From: Mytilus galloprovincialis
Taxonomy: Eukaryota > Mollusca > Bivalvia > Mytilida > Mytilidae
DNA: 64,000 bases
Direction: 5' to 3'
NCBI RefSeq assembly: GCF_965363235.1
Contig: NC_134843.1
Location: 3,782,001-3,846,000, forward strand
Shown one piece after another: positions 11,058-23,400 of the stretch. Made by a program: the position numbers and the translations under genes. The stretch's first letter is position 1. The number at the start of each line of letters is the position of its first letter. The notes under the pieces were generated by a model that searched no databases, was not told where the DNA came from, and saw only the letters and a program-made list of their open reading frames with translations.

Positions 11058-13298
11058 TGGTTTCATTGAGAGAAATAATCGTAAAATGATATCTAACGGT
11101 GGTCAAGTATTGCGAGACGATCGTGAAAGCTCTGGTACCGGATCAGAAAAGAAATCTAATCGAGAACTGAAGACGTGTGAAAGGTCATTAAATAATCTAA
11201 TTAATTACACGGACAAATTTACAATAAAATAAAACTGTCTGTCAAAATGGTTCAACATTATGATCAGTATGTGAGAAAATCCAGTTTTAAAAGTGCATAG
11301 GTGCTCCTCGACATTTCAGTGACATCAAAAATGTATTAAACAAACATTATTTTTTCGAAAATTTGAAAAAAATAAACTCACGACTTTTCTCCAAAAATTC
11401 AATTCTATTTATTTTGTATACACATAATCTGAAACTTTGTAAAAAAAATTAGAAGTATTTACACAAAATTAATATTTTGGATCGTGAAAGATCACGTACC
11501 TCTTTTTGAAGATCGTGAAAAATCTGATGCTACGAAGACGTTCAAATTATTCTTCAATAATATATGATAATTAATATTTGTTATTGGTATTGAAAAAAAA
11601 CTAGATTGGCATGACTGACCCGGGTCTCTTGTGTTGGTGAATAGGGCTATAATCGTGCAATGCCATTGGATCTAATTATCTTATACTACCATACAGACTT
11701 GGTATTAAAATTATATCAATATATTCAGTCTATTTGACCGTCCTTCATAAGTTTTGTTTTCTTATACAAATTTAATATTGTTTAATTTTGTATTTATAAC
11801 TTTGAATTCTCCTTTGTATGCCCATTATACTTATAAAGTAAAGATCCTTAATAAATTTAAGCATTTCAAAATATTAATATTTTCAGAAAATGAAAAAAGA
11901 AAGAAGAAATAACAACTAAGGCGATAAGAAAAGACATATATGCTATAGGGCCACGGTTTTTTGTGTTTGGTGTACATGTCTGTCTGCATGTTTCATATAT
12001 GACGTCAATTGTATTTGATATACTAGTATTGAATGAAAGTAAGATGTCTATGTCAGGCTGTCGCCGGTCAGGGTTCATATACTTTCGACCTTAAGGCTTA
12101 TGTTCCGAATTAATTGGCCAAACTAAATTTTACATTTGTCAGTTTCTGAGGTATAATGTAAGCATCGGAACAACTATACTTGGTGTATACGGAATGTTTG
12201 TAGAGATCTATATGGCATGGTTCATTTGACCTTAACCACTTTTTATAAATCATTGACAATCTTATTAAGCTTATGTGATACTTCTATAGTAAAACCCTTA
12301 ATATTACACATGTTCAACATATATAATATCATAAGTAAAGCAGACCGGCAAGATATTTCAGCATTTGCGCTCTGGTATTCTTTAGTCTGTAATATATAGA
12401 TAGTTATCTCATTGGAAATCAATCCATATCTGCTACGTTGAATATAAAGATACATAATTGTTGCGTGACAAAATGTTGGTTATCGTTCAATCTCAAATTG
12501 TTCATGAAAGATGCTGTTTTTGCTATAAGTTGTTGGTTGAAGGTTAACTTTTTGTTTAAACGTTGCATACCCATATGATTAGCTAAATAGTGGCGGTCTG
12601 CATGAATTGTACTAAACCGATCTCATAGCTGAATTTTTCACACTGATTCAGACACGTTTTTAGTTATTTTTTTTAACTTTCGGGATAAAGTGTTGAATTA
12701 AAAAAAAATGATAGCTTTAATTTTCGTTCTTAGTTACAGGCGTTGCCTGATCTTTCACGATCAAGTTTGATGAAAACTCAACAAAATTCAAGGTTTTCAT
12801 AAACAAATGAACGGTTTTAAGGGAAGAGCATACTTTTATTTAACTGTACTATCAGACACATCAAAGATTAAATTTCAAGTACATCATGATATATTAAAAT
12901 ATAACCATTGTAGGTACAAAAAGCGTGTTTTTTTATAATTAATTTCATAGACATGCATTTTCATTTTGGTCTCTTGTGGACAGTTGTCTCTATGGCAATC
13001 ATACCACATCTTTTTTTTTTTATATTGTACCTTTTTGTGGGTTTTTTTTCACATTCACAAAGTACTGCATATTTTCTTTATCTTATTGCACAGTAATGTT
13101 GAGGAAGTTGAATCATTTTGACAGACATATTTTTTTTGTTCGAATTTGTTCCGCGTTTTGAAACTGATTCAGCGATTTTTCCACGGATTCTGAAGTAAAA
13201 TTTCCATTCGCGATCCGGTACCAGACCTTTCACGATCGTCTCGCAACACTTGACCACCGTTAGATGTTCTTTCACGATCATTTCTCTCGATAAACCGA
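11058..13298. repeat. 2.2 kb segment bounded by 95-base inverted repeats
   Basis: The left arm (about 11,058-11,152) and right arm (about 13,205-13,298) are reverse complements at roughly 85% by eye; both contain TCTAACGGTGGTCAAGT, GCGAGACGATCGTGAAAG and TCTGGTACCGGATC. Inside, GATCGTGAAA recurs at about 11,480 and 11,510 and its reverse complement TTTCACGATC at about 12,751, so orientation flips across the centre. No transposase is visible. It may be a non-autonomous transposon or foldback. Confidence 0.5.
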
Positions 13299-13343
13299 AT
13301 GACACCCGTGTAAAAAAGACATGCTATTTTCTATTAGTATAAT

Positions 13344-13373
13344 CAGAGACATATATTGTATTATATGTCTCTG
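13344..13373. repeat. 30-base micro-palindrome
   Basis: Perfect 12-base arms CAGAGACATATA and TATATGTCTCTG around a 6-base loop. The flanking 7-mers are GTATAAT and GTATTAT, a possible decayed target duplication. Compare the 34-base palindrome at 51,703. Confidence 0.55.
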
Positions 13374-14499
13374 GTATTATAGTCCCATCTATTGTGTAAA
13401 ATCTCACATTGGTGTTTTTATTATGAACAGTTACTGTAATTACAAACTAATGTCCGGAAACCCTTTTTAAAGGGTTACATCTCGAATTCTCAACAAAGTT
13501 GTTACGATATATCATATTACGGTCAGTCCAGCATATCTTTATAACTTATCTCAATTAGTATAGGGCCTGTAATTTGATAATCAAATCAAAATACTGAAGT
13601 ACTGAACATCGGATGACCACAAGTTCTAGTCATCCGCTGTAAAAATTACGACCAGTCTAGCATGCAATCAAATGTTTATTCCTTATCGCAATCGGTATGG
13701 TACGGAAGCCAGTTAGTGTCAGGTAGGAGTTTTATTTTTAAGTCGTTTAACGGTTTAACGACTTACCTAACTTGTCATAACGACTTAGCTTATCTGCTGC
13801 ATGTACGAAGTTTCCGTCTTTCATGATTTCTTTCGTATGTCCATTGTGTTTGACTCCATTTAACATTAAAGTTGTGGCGTCTAGTGAAATACTCACTTAT
13901 AATGAGAAAGAGGATAACTGTATTTGGTATATTCCTTGTAAACGTCAGCATGTCCGTCAGACATGCATGCTTCATCTGACCTCGACCTCATTTTATAGAT
14001 CAGTGATCATGGTTAAGTTACCGTGTTATGACCGTATTTTAGATAATGTATAAGGTCAACTATAGTTAGTGTATGATTATAAGATGTCATTGGCATGTCT
14101 GACTGATAGGTTTCATCTGACCTTGACCTCTCGTACATGATTCATGATTCAATGCATTTTTTTTTAATATTTTTTGTCTGTTTGTCTGATTCTATTCGTA
14201 TAAGGGCTACTGTATTTAGTGTGTGTAGTGATTGTGAGGTGTAAATCATCATATTGGTCATATATATATATAGGTCAATAAATCAAAGTTTATCAAATAC
14301 TATAAGCATTAGGTCAACGATATTTTGCCGATTAAGTTGTACATGTCTGTCTAGCAGGTCACAGTTAACAAGGCCAGCCTGACCTAATTTTCATAGTTTT
14401 TTGGTCAATGTTAAGATTGTTGTGTCTAATTATTAGATGCTGAAAGAAATAGTCATCCATATTTGGTTTATAGAAAGATATCATGGTTTAGAAGTTGTC

Positions 14500-15240
14500 T
14501 GCAAGGGTTACAGCCGATTTCATTGAGTGTGTAGTTAAGGTAATAAAATTGAGAAAGGAAATGGTGAATATGTCAAAGCGACAACCACCCGACCATAGAG
14601 CAAACAACAGCCGAAGGCAACCAATGGGTCTTCAATGTAGCGAGAATTCCCGCACCCGTAGGTGTCCTTCAGCTGGCCCCTAAAATATGCATAATAGTAC
14701 AGTGATAATGGACGTCATACTGAACTCCGAATTATACACAAGAAACTAAAATTTAAAATCATACAAGACTAACAAAGGCCAGAGGCTCCTGAATATCTTT
14801 GTTTAGCTTGCTTGCAAGCTGATCCGCGTTCCGTCATTATTAGGTTAGGTTTAACTACCCTCCTTTAAGAATAGACTAGTCAGACTGATAACCAATCTAT
14901 ATGTTTTTAGGACTAAGCTACTTCGAAAGGAAAGTAGTTTACCGTACCTAATAGACTTGCTACATGTCCCTTCCTAATTATTATTATTTTTTCAATTTTG
15001 CCCCTTTAATAATTTTACTGCTATAACTAGGAGATTACAATTATACTGACATCTGCAGGGCAATCAGTAGGCTGGCACTTATCAGTAAACATATAAATTA
15101 GTAAGAGAGAAATATTAGAAAGGGAATTGTAGCAAGTCTACGTACCTAATAATGACTTCAATGGTTCAGCTAGCAAGCAAACTAACCAAAGATATTATCT
15201 TTAGCCACACACTCAATGAAATCGACTGTAATCCTGATCT
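14500..15240. repeat. foldback element containing a mussel interspersed repeat
   Basis: The outer arms (14,503-14,535 and 15,203-15,236) share CGATTTCATTGAGTGTGT in opposite orientation. The inner arms (about 14,795-14,860 and 15,145-15,200) share TATCTTTG, GCTTGC and CATTATTAGGT. Between them lies a segment starting GCGACAACCACC and ending GGCCAGAGGCTCCTG, which I recognise as a common mussel repeat; the 62-codon frame there belongs to the repeat. Confidence 0.5.
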
Positions 15241-15456
15241 TGACAATAGAATATATGGTGCATTGGTCAATGTTCAATTTTCGTAATTCTATAGCCAGAT
15301 TAGTGTTTTGCTAGAAATCAAGTGCTAAAAGCAAGGACAGAATGAGCTAATCATGGAGTACATACAGTTTCTCCTAGTCAGTAAAGATACTCACCTTTTA
15401 CAAAGCAATGCCGCGATGATAACACATTGATTAAACGGTCAACGCTTTTAAAATTT

Positions 15457-17002
15457 CAAGGCCGTAACTAGGCCTTATATTTTAGTGAGGCATAATAATT
15501 GAGCCGAGCGAAGCGAGGCGAAATTTTTTTTTTAGAGTATGAAATGAATGGTGCAAAATCCTGCATTCTAGGCATTTCAAGAGAGCTTGACAATGTTTTG
15601 AATTTGGACACTTTTTATATAAATTTTTCATATTTAAAAGCATTTACAAACATTAAATTTTTAACTATTTTATCTAAATTTAAATGTCAGATAAACATTC
15701 AAATATCAGTTTGAGTCTGTCGCCAGAACAGACATCACTTCAGTAAAGTTTGCCAATTTTTCTATGGCCGGTTTCGTCAAATCGATTCAGAATATTTTGT
15801 CTGCTGATATCCTTATCGCGATGAACATGGAGCATGGCAAGACAGCACAATCTCTCGCCACTCATGCATGCCCTTTCCCAAGTTTTCAATCGTTTCAGGG
15901 CAGACTGTGTTTTTAGCGGTAGCACACTATCATCAACATAATGATCGACGTTTTCTTCTGATTCCTTCTCCATCAACAATTCGATAGCAGCATCGGTAGT
16001 AACAGTTGGGTTGGAAAAAAGGGAATTTAGCTTTTCTGTTAGCACCATCATACTGTCGCTGTTACAAAATATTAAACTCGCTTTTATGCTGACAAAGAGT
16101 AAACAAACTTGGAATAGAGTGAGATAAGATACATGAATATGATTCTATCTGGAGTTAGTTTACTTGTATGATATGGGTACAGGGGAATTGGAATGGAGTT
16201 TTCGCCGTTTCCATGTAGGTCCGTGATTTCAAATTATTTCGGGAAATAGTCGGTGGTAAGATATGTTAGTTCCAGAATCTATAAATTTAGGGGTTAGTGG
16301 TTGGGGGTGTCCGATTCCGAAATCACGAATATAAAGACACGAAATTCCGTAGTCCTGAATAAGTAAAGACAAAATGCCGTTTTAAAGGTCCTACCGTTCC
16401 TCATTAATGTCAAATTGGAATACGGGATGTTCTTTCAATTTTTAAGGTTAAAGAAACATGGATAAAAATTAATCCATGCATGTTTCATATTATTTATATT
16501 TTGTTTATCTGTAAACAGAGAACAAGTAAAGTTGGTGAAACGGAGAAATGAATACGCAGACAGGATTGTCCCCTTGCGATGCCCAGTACTTGATTTGTCA
16601 GTCTACTTATCCATGTTATGGTTTTTGGATTAGTTCCAATGAAGTTATATTCAATACTCAGATTCTGTTCACAAACAGCATTAGTTTACTAGAATTATTC
16701 TTTATTTACCTTCAGTATCGCTTTTATTTTTCTGCAAGAGCCTGTTTTTAACCAGAGATCCACAATGATTATCGTTACTAGGTTGATTTAATTGAGAAAC
16801 ATCACCCATTGGGATGCCGAGTTATATCCAGGAAGAATAATTTAAAAGGAATGATGACAAGTTATGGAAATTAAGGTTGAGACAGAACAACAAATGACAA
16901 TTATATTTCGTATTTAATATTTACCATAAAAAAAAAATCACTGCATGTCGAAATTTTAGTGAGGCAATTGCCTCACTTGCCTAAATGGTAGTTACGGCCT
17001 TG
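15457..17002 (-). mobile_element. decayed hAT-type DNA transposon
   Basis: Terminal inverted repeats CAAGGCCGTAACTA lie at both ends and are flanked by the direct repeat AAATTT (15,451-15,456 and 17,003-17,008). AAATTT is itself palindromic, so the duplication length is uncertain; hAT elements normally make 8 bases. Inside is one transposase C-terminal fragment on the - strand (15,740-16,051). The rest has no recognisable transposase. The element ends 464 bases before the CTF8 start codon. Confidence 0.55.
15740..16051 (-). pseudogene. hAT transposase C-terminal (dimerisation) fragment
   Basis: A 103-codon frame from ATG at 16,051. Around residues 63-80 it reads MSGERLCCLAMLHVHRD, matching the hAT C-terminal dimerisation signature (ERLS.LALL.IHRD), followed by an ILNRFDETGHRKI end as in ZMYM/hAT-like proteins. 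Full hAT transposases are 500-700 residues; the catalytic core and BED finger are absent. A splice-acceptor-like TTTTGTAACAG lies just upstream of the ATG, so this may be the old last exon. Family known, activity lost (inference). Confidence 0.5.
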
Positions 17003-17466
17003 AAATTTAGGACAGAAAGTCACAGACAAAAAGTCACGGATAAAAAGTCACAATTCAGTTTTGTGATTATTTTTCTTTGAACAAGAAAACACTAATTTTA
17101 AAAATAAATTGATTTTTGTTTTTATTCTTGAACTTTTGTATATGAAGCCAGGCATCTTTGTAATTTTAAAAATGCATTCAACACTGAAATATCAATAATA
17201 ATCCAATAGTTGTTATGAAAGCAAAATGACAAAGTCTTGGTACTTAAATGACTCTGAGACTACTATAAACACATTATACAACATATTGATTTAATAATTT
17301 ACAAAAAGAAGCATTCAATTAAATATCGGCTCCGCATTTGGTCGGCAGAGTCCTTTCCATCGTTGGTTTTGTATATTATTGATTCTTTTTACTTTTCGGA
17401 CCTTTTCGGGTATTTACCATAGAATGACAAAGCGGGAAATGTAAACTTATATTTTGTTTGTAGAAA
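17003..17466. other. 5' flank of CTF8
   Basis: Contains three near-tandem copies of AAAAAGTCAC (about 17,016-17,061) and then AT-rich DNA. The last 130 bases before the start codon hold the likely promoter or 5' UTR. A TTTTGTTTGTAG directly before the start could be a 5' UTR splice acceptor. Confidence 0.4.
17432..17439 (+). promoter_or_regulatory. E2F-type site upstream of CTF8
   Basis: GCGGGAAA matches the E2F core and lies 28 bases upstream of the CTF8 ATG. E2F sites are common in promoters of replication genes. A single 8-base match is weak evidence. Confidence 0.35.
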
Positions 17467-20400
17467 ATGGTACAGATAATCGTTAGCATGTATGTCATTA
17501 TTGCAGTACACTTTATGTTAAAAAATGAACATCTTATCTTCTATTGGAAAGAGTTGATATAAAGGTTCATGTAAATTGTTTTTGGGTCCGAAATCTTTTT
17601 TTGAGAATACCGTACCTTATTTTCCTCAATCTCAATATTATATAACACAGAACAATATTTTTTCCATTATTCTGATTCAAACAAACACACAATAGTTTTA
17701 AAACTGTTTTAAAAATGATCTTTTTTTTTATGTATTCAGGTAATTTTTCAAATATTGAAAATTTGTGAAATTCTTGTTTCCTTATAGACATCCAAATAAA
17801 TTTATCTTTATGGATTTTTCACAATAAAAGTAAAAAAATAAAATAAAAAATTCTTACAAATTTTTTTTTTTTTTAAATTCTTGCACATTTGACTCTGTAA
17901 ATACTTTTCATCTTGCAAATGTAAATTGTCCTGAATAAAACAATGTTTTGCTCATTTGTGTTTCTTTACTAGAATATTAAGGTTATTTGATGCTCAAAAT
18001 AGGGTGCATTAAATTTCTAGTTGTCCTCTATACTATATTTTATCTTTGCACCGGAAAGAGGTTAATAAACAAAACAATGGCGTATGGTGATCGCCGATTT
18101 TCAATCATTTATTGAACTGAATAAACTAGACAAATTGGTAACATATTATGCATCATTATAAAGCTTAATATATGAATTTTATTTATTTGAATCATATTTG
18201 TTCCGTCTAGCTCGACCGCCAGTTGGATTTGAAGTGTAACGGGAATGAGTTTTCCCGAGTTCACGGAATATTAGAAAACAGAATACGTCGTTAATAATAA
18301 TATAGATTTAATATCAGCCAAATAATTTAAGCACAGTTTACAATGAATAATAATACTTTTTAAAATGTTTAGAATGGCGAAATGAGACATAATGGTGGTT
18401 ACAAACGTAGTCTTAATAAAAATATCAACCTGAAGAAGGTGATGTTCAGTGTTTAGTTCTCAGTCAGTTCGTAAGTGCAGAACGCAAAACTATAGTCTGA
18501 CGTCATCAGACCGGCACGGGCCGGTCCTACCGGAAGAAGACCGGTAGGCCCGGTAACCTCATAACTAGCTACGGCCAGTACGGCAGTTTAGAAGCTATTA
18601 TACTTTTTCAAAGTGGTTTTTAATATGAATAATTTATAAGGTAAAACCAACCACCATTACACTCCCCCTCTCTTAAGACCTAATGTCGGGACGACATTAG
18701 TCCAACGATAAAATATTCAATAGAATAGATCAAAGTACATATAATATGAAAGCATGTAAGTAGATTTACCAAGTCCTTAATTATGTTTAACTTTAGCACT
18801 TAATTAACATCAAAGAAAATCAATAAAAAATTTCATTTCCAAAACTATTTACCTTGATTTCTATTTAAATTTCTTAAATCAATTTGAATTCTTAGAAATT
18901 TTTATCACATATTTCAATTTCAAATTCAACAAAATACAGTCAATTAACTTTTCCAACCAACTTTCTTAAAAAATATATAAATAATGAACACTCAACAATT
19001 TCACAATAAGTCAGTCATATATAATAACTATAGTTCCACAAAACAAAAGAATTACGGTTCCATATGTCTGAATTGCTTCCATTTTAATTCGGCAAGTTCT
19101 GTGAGTAAACGGCGATTCTCCACCTCAACCTCTCTCCTCTTCTTTCTTTCGACCTCAAGTTTGGAACCCTCTTTCCTGATAGTCTCTAACCTTTCCTTAG
19201 CAACCTGCCTCGTCCTTCCCAGAGAGTCCATACTATTTGATAGGAATAAAAGATATAAAGATAACCCAGTCTCACTCTCTGGGATGGCAGGCAGCTGAAT
19301 CGGAGGGTAATCCAGGCAGGACGTCTGGCTGGAACTTTCAGTAATAGCAATGGCAGAATACCTAAAGGAGGTATTATAAGTCCTATCAATAGCTGTTGAA
19401 GTAGTAGCTGTACAAGTAGTCTCTGTTGCAGTAGTATCTGTAGAAGTGGTATCTGTTGATGTAGTAACTGTAGAAGTGGTATATGTTGCAGTAGTGTCCG
19501 TGGAAGTAGTATATGTTGACGTAGTATCTGTAGAAGTGGTATCTGTTGCAGTAGTAGCGGTAGAAGTAGTGTAAGATCTTTTCTGATAATCAGACAAAGA
19601 AATTCTAGATGAAGTGGTTGGGAACTTCCTCGGAACTGACACTGTAAACTCAGGTCCATCATCCTCATTAGAAGGGTTGCCTGTAGCTGCTAGAACAGAT
19701 GAAATTAGTGATATAGATGGAGTGGGTGATGATACCAGACGGACTGAAACTACGGAATTAGAGCCTAGGTGCTTAGTGGGATTCACATCTGAAGAAGCTG
19801 ACTGCCGGTTAGAAATCACAACGGATGATAACTGTTTAGTAGACCTGACTGAAAGTGAAGGTGAATCCTGAGCAGCTTTGTCTGAAGGTGAAGGTGATAC
19901 TTGCTTGGCTGAACTTGTGTTAGATGAATTTTCTCTCTCTGTTGATCCGGCAGAATCAGGTACCAACACTCTGTTTTTGTATATAAAAAAACCAGGGTCA
20001 ATAAACCCTTTGTTGTTCCTTTGTGTTTTTTGGCATTTCTCTACGGCAGACTGTATCAATCTCATATCTGTCATATAATGTTGGCGAACCAAATGGATTT
20101 TGATGTCATGTTTCCTTCTACAGGACGCTAAACAACCGGCTACTGAACATTCATACTTCACACACTTCATAGTGTGTTTTTCCTCCCAATGTCTCTGATA
20201 CTTGGTTCTGTTTTCAAAGGACTTAGCGCCACAATCTTCCACCGGACATTGCATTCGTCCCCCAGGTTTAAAGAAAAATTCAATGCTTTTTGTCAGTTCC
20301 GACATCTCTGTATCCATTTCTTCCTCGTTGTATTCCAATACATCCTGATTTTCCATGCTGTGAATAAGAGAGATACTTAAAAAAAAATGTTTAGTATAAT

Positions 20401-23400
20401 AGGTGTAAAAGTTTTTCTGGTTAGATTCCTACGATTTATACTTATTTTATTTTTATCTATCATTATGTAGACATCAATGCTGACTGTTCACATGCTATAA
20501 GAAGCGTTCCCAGCTTCCAAAATAATAAAATCAGGTTGACGTCTAACCTGACCTTATTCCCCTACCCTTACAAAAAGGCAGCTAAATTCTCCTATATACA
20601 TCTGCACATTACCGAAAGCTCATACGAAAAGGCCCATGGTAAATAAAATGTACAAACGTACATGTAAATTCCTAGCATTCCCGGTCACAGCCTTATGATA
20701 TATCTACATAATGTAGGTCTAAAGTTTATTCGGATATTAAAAAAAAAAACTATGTTCAAAAGATTTCATAAGAAAGCTAATTTATAGTGAAAATTGAAGT
20801 TTTGGTCGTATCAAGCGACCCCGTGTGCTGTATTTAGGAGAGTTATGTACAACATTGTCTTTATTCATGTTATTTTTGACTGTACAGTTATCTAAAACTG
20901 TTTCATCTTCAGTGTAAGAAACGGAATGGTGTTCTTCTGTGTTCAAGTTTACATGTTCCAGAGATCCTTGATCCATTAAGGTCGCGAGGCTTGAATCGAC
21001 ATTTGACAGTTCATTTTTGAAGCCGTTTCCTTCTACTTTTTTTAAATGGTCTACGTGTACGATTTTCATTTTCTTTGTTAGACTCGACTCGATCTGATAA
21101 GTGACCTCCGAAATTTTTCTTATAATTTTGTATGGACCGGTCCAACCGACGCCTAATTTCCGTTTTGCATGTGGGGGATACCAATACCACACTAACTGGT
21201 CCTTTTCGAAGGAACGAATTTTAAGCTTGACGTCGTAAAAACGTTTTTGTCGAAGAAAACTTGCTTCTAATTTCTCATGGGCAAAAGCAAAAGACTCTTG
21301 CATAGCATCCTTAATCCATTCTACATATTTAATAGGACATTCAAACTCTGTTTCACTAGGCGGTGTGCCAGCAATTATGTCTATAGGCAGACATACTTCC
21401 CTCCCCAGCATAATCAAATTTGGTGTACACTTGGTACTTTCGTGTACCGCGGCACGATATGCCATCATTATAAAAGGCAAGTGGTCGTCCCAGTCTGTGC
21501 GATTTTCATCCACATACATTGCCAACATATTTTGGGCAGTATGGTTATACTTTTCCACCATACCGTCTGATTGCGGTCTGTATGGAGTAGTACGCGACTT
21601 TTCCACTCCTAGGAGTTTACAAATTTCCGAAAATAGATTAGACTCAAATTCTCTTCCTTGGTCAGTATGTATTCTTGTCGGTGCCCCAAATCTACAAATG
21701 AACTCAGTTACTAATTTGTCTGCTACCGCTTGCGCTGTATGATTTTTCAAAGCATACGCCTCTTTCCATTTACTGAAATAATCTCCAATTACCATAATAT
21801 ATTCATTGTCGTTGTCTGTTTGTGGCAACGGCCCCATAATATCTATAGCAATACACTCAAGCGGACGAGTAACAGTGTAATGTTGCATGGGATACTTCCC
21901 CTTTCCTGGTCCCCTTTTCCGCTTCGCGCAAGAGGGACAAGTCTGACACCATCGACTTATATCGCTTGTCATACACGGCCAATAAAACCGTGACCTAACT
22001 TTATTTAAAGTTTTTTCCCGTCCTAAGTGACCAGCGGTCCGATTGTTGTGCAACTGGAGCATAATGTCCTTACGCAATTCTCTTGGTGCCACGAGTTGAT
22101 TGGTAACCGAACCATCGATTTCAAAGAATTTACGACAGAGCAAATCATCACGGATGAAGAGCAAATCCCACTGCCGCAGTAAGGCAGACATATCCTGATC
22201 GGGAGTACTGATCTGTGGTTTTTCAGTACTGTGTGTAAGATAGTGCAATACAGTAGCTATATTACTGTCTTTGTGCTGCAGTCTACGTATATCCTCTGCA
22301 CCCCATTGTTGTACCCAGTTTGAATCGGACACGATTTTTGTATTTGGAGTTGGCTGCTTTGAATCCCCTGAATTTGCATTGATAGCGCTAACAGTGCATG
22401 GCGTATTACTTATGCATTCTGAACAGTTATCGCGTTTACAGCGTCGTCTAGGCACTCGTGAAAGTGCATCTGCGTTTCCATGCGCGTTGCCCTTCCGATG
22501 TTCTATAGTCATGTCGTAAGTGTCTAACAGAGATATCCACCTAGCTACCATACCTTCCGGTTCCTTAAAGTTTTTTAGCCAAACTAACGAGGAGTGATCT
22601 GTTCTCAGAAGAAAGTTTCTACCGTAGAGGTAATGCTTGAACTGCTTTACAAATACAACAACCGCTAAAAGTTCTCTGTAAGTTGTGCAATACTTTATCT
22701 GAGACCGTGACAGTGTTTTACTGCCATAAGCAATAACGCGCTCTTCTCCGTTTTGTACCTGCGAAAGGACAGCTCCGATACCGTAAAGGCTGGCATCGGT
22801 ATCCAAAATGAATGGATCTTCGCGAGTTGGATATGCTAGAATCGGCGTTGTTGTTAAGGCATTTTGAAGGCGGTCGAAAGCGTCAACGCAACTCTCTGTC
22901 CACTTAAACTTTTGATTTTTCCGAGTGAGCTGGGTTAACGGGAACGCCACATCGGAAAAATTAGGAATAAATTTCCTATAGTACGACGCTATGCCTAGAA
23001 AGCTACGGACATCACCAACGTTATGAGGCTTAGGCCAGTTTCTAATGGCCTCTATTTTTCCTGGATCGCACTGAACGCCAAACTCAGATACGATGTGTCC
23101 TAGATATTTTATCTCGTCCTTGAAGAAGGCACATTTCTTAGGTTTTAATTTAAGATTAGCACTACGAAATCGATCAAATACCGAAACTAAATTTTCTAAT
23201 GTTTGTGTGAAAGTTTTTCCAAAAATAATAACGTCATCCAGATAGACAAGACATTTTTCCCACTGCAGACCTGACATTACTAATTCCATTAGGCGTTCGA
23301 AAGTCTTTGGACTATTGGCGAGGCCGAAAGGCATGTGTTTGAATTGAAAAAGGCCTTTATGCGTGATAAATGCTGTTTTCTCTCTGTCTTCTTGTTTTAC

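Noticed and set aside
19186..19668. 160-codon Leu/Gln-rich frame on the - strand
   Set aside because: It is the alternative frame of the Thr-rich repeat inside the zinc-finger ORF.
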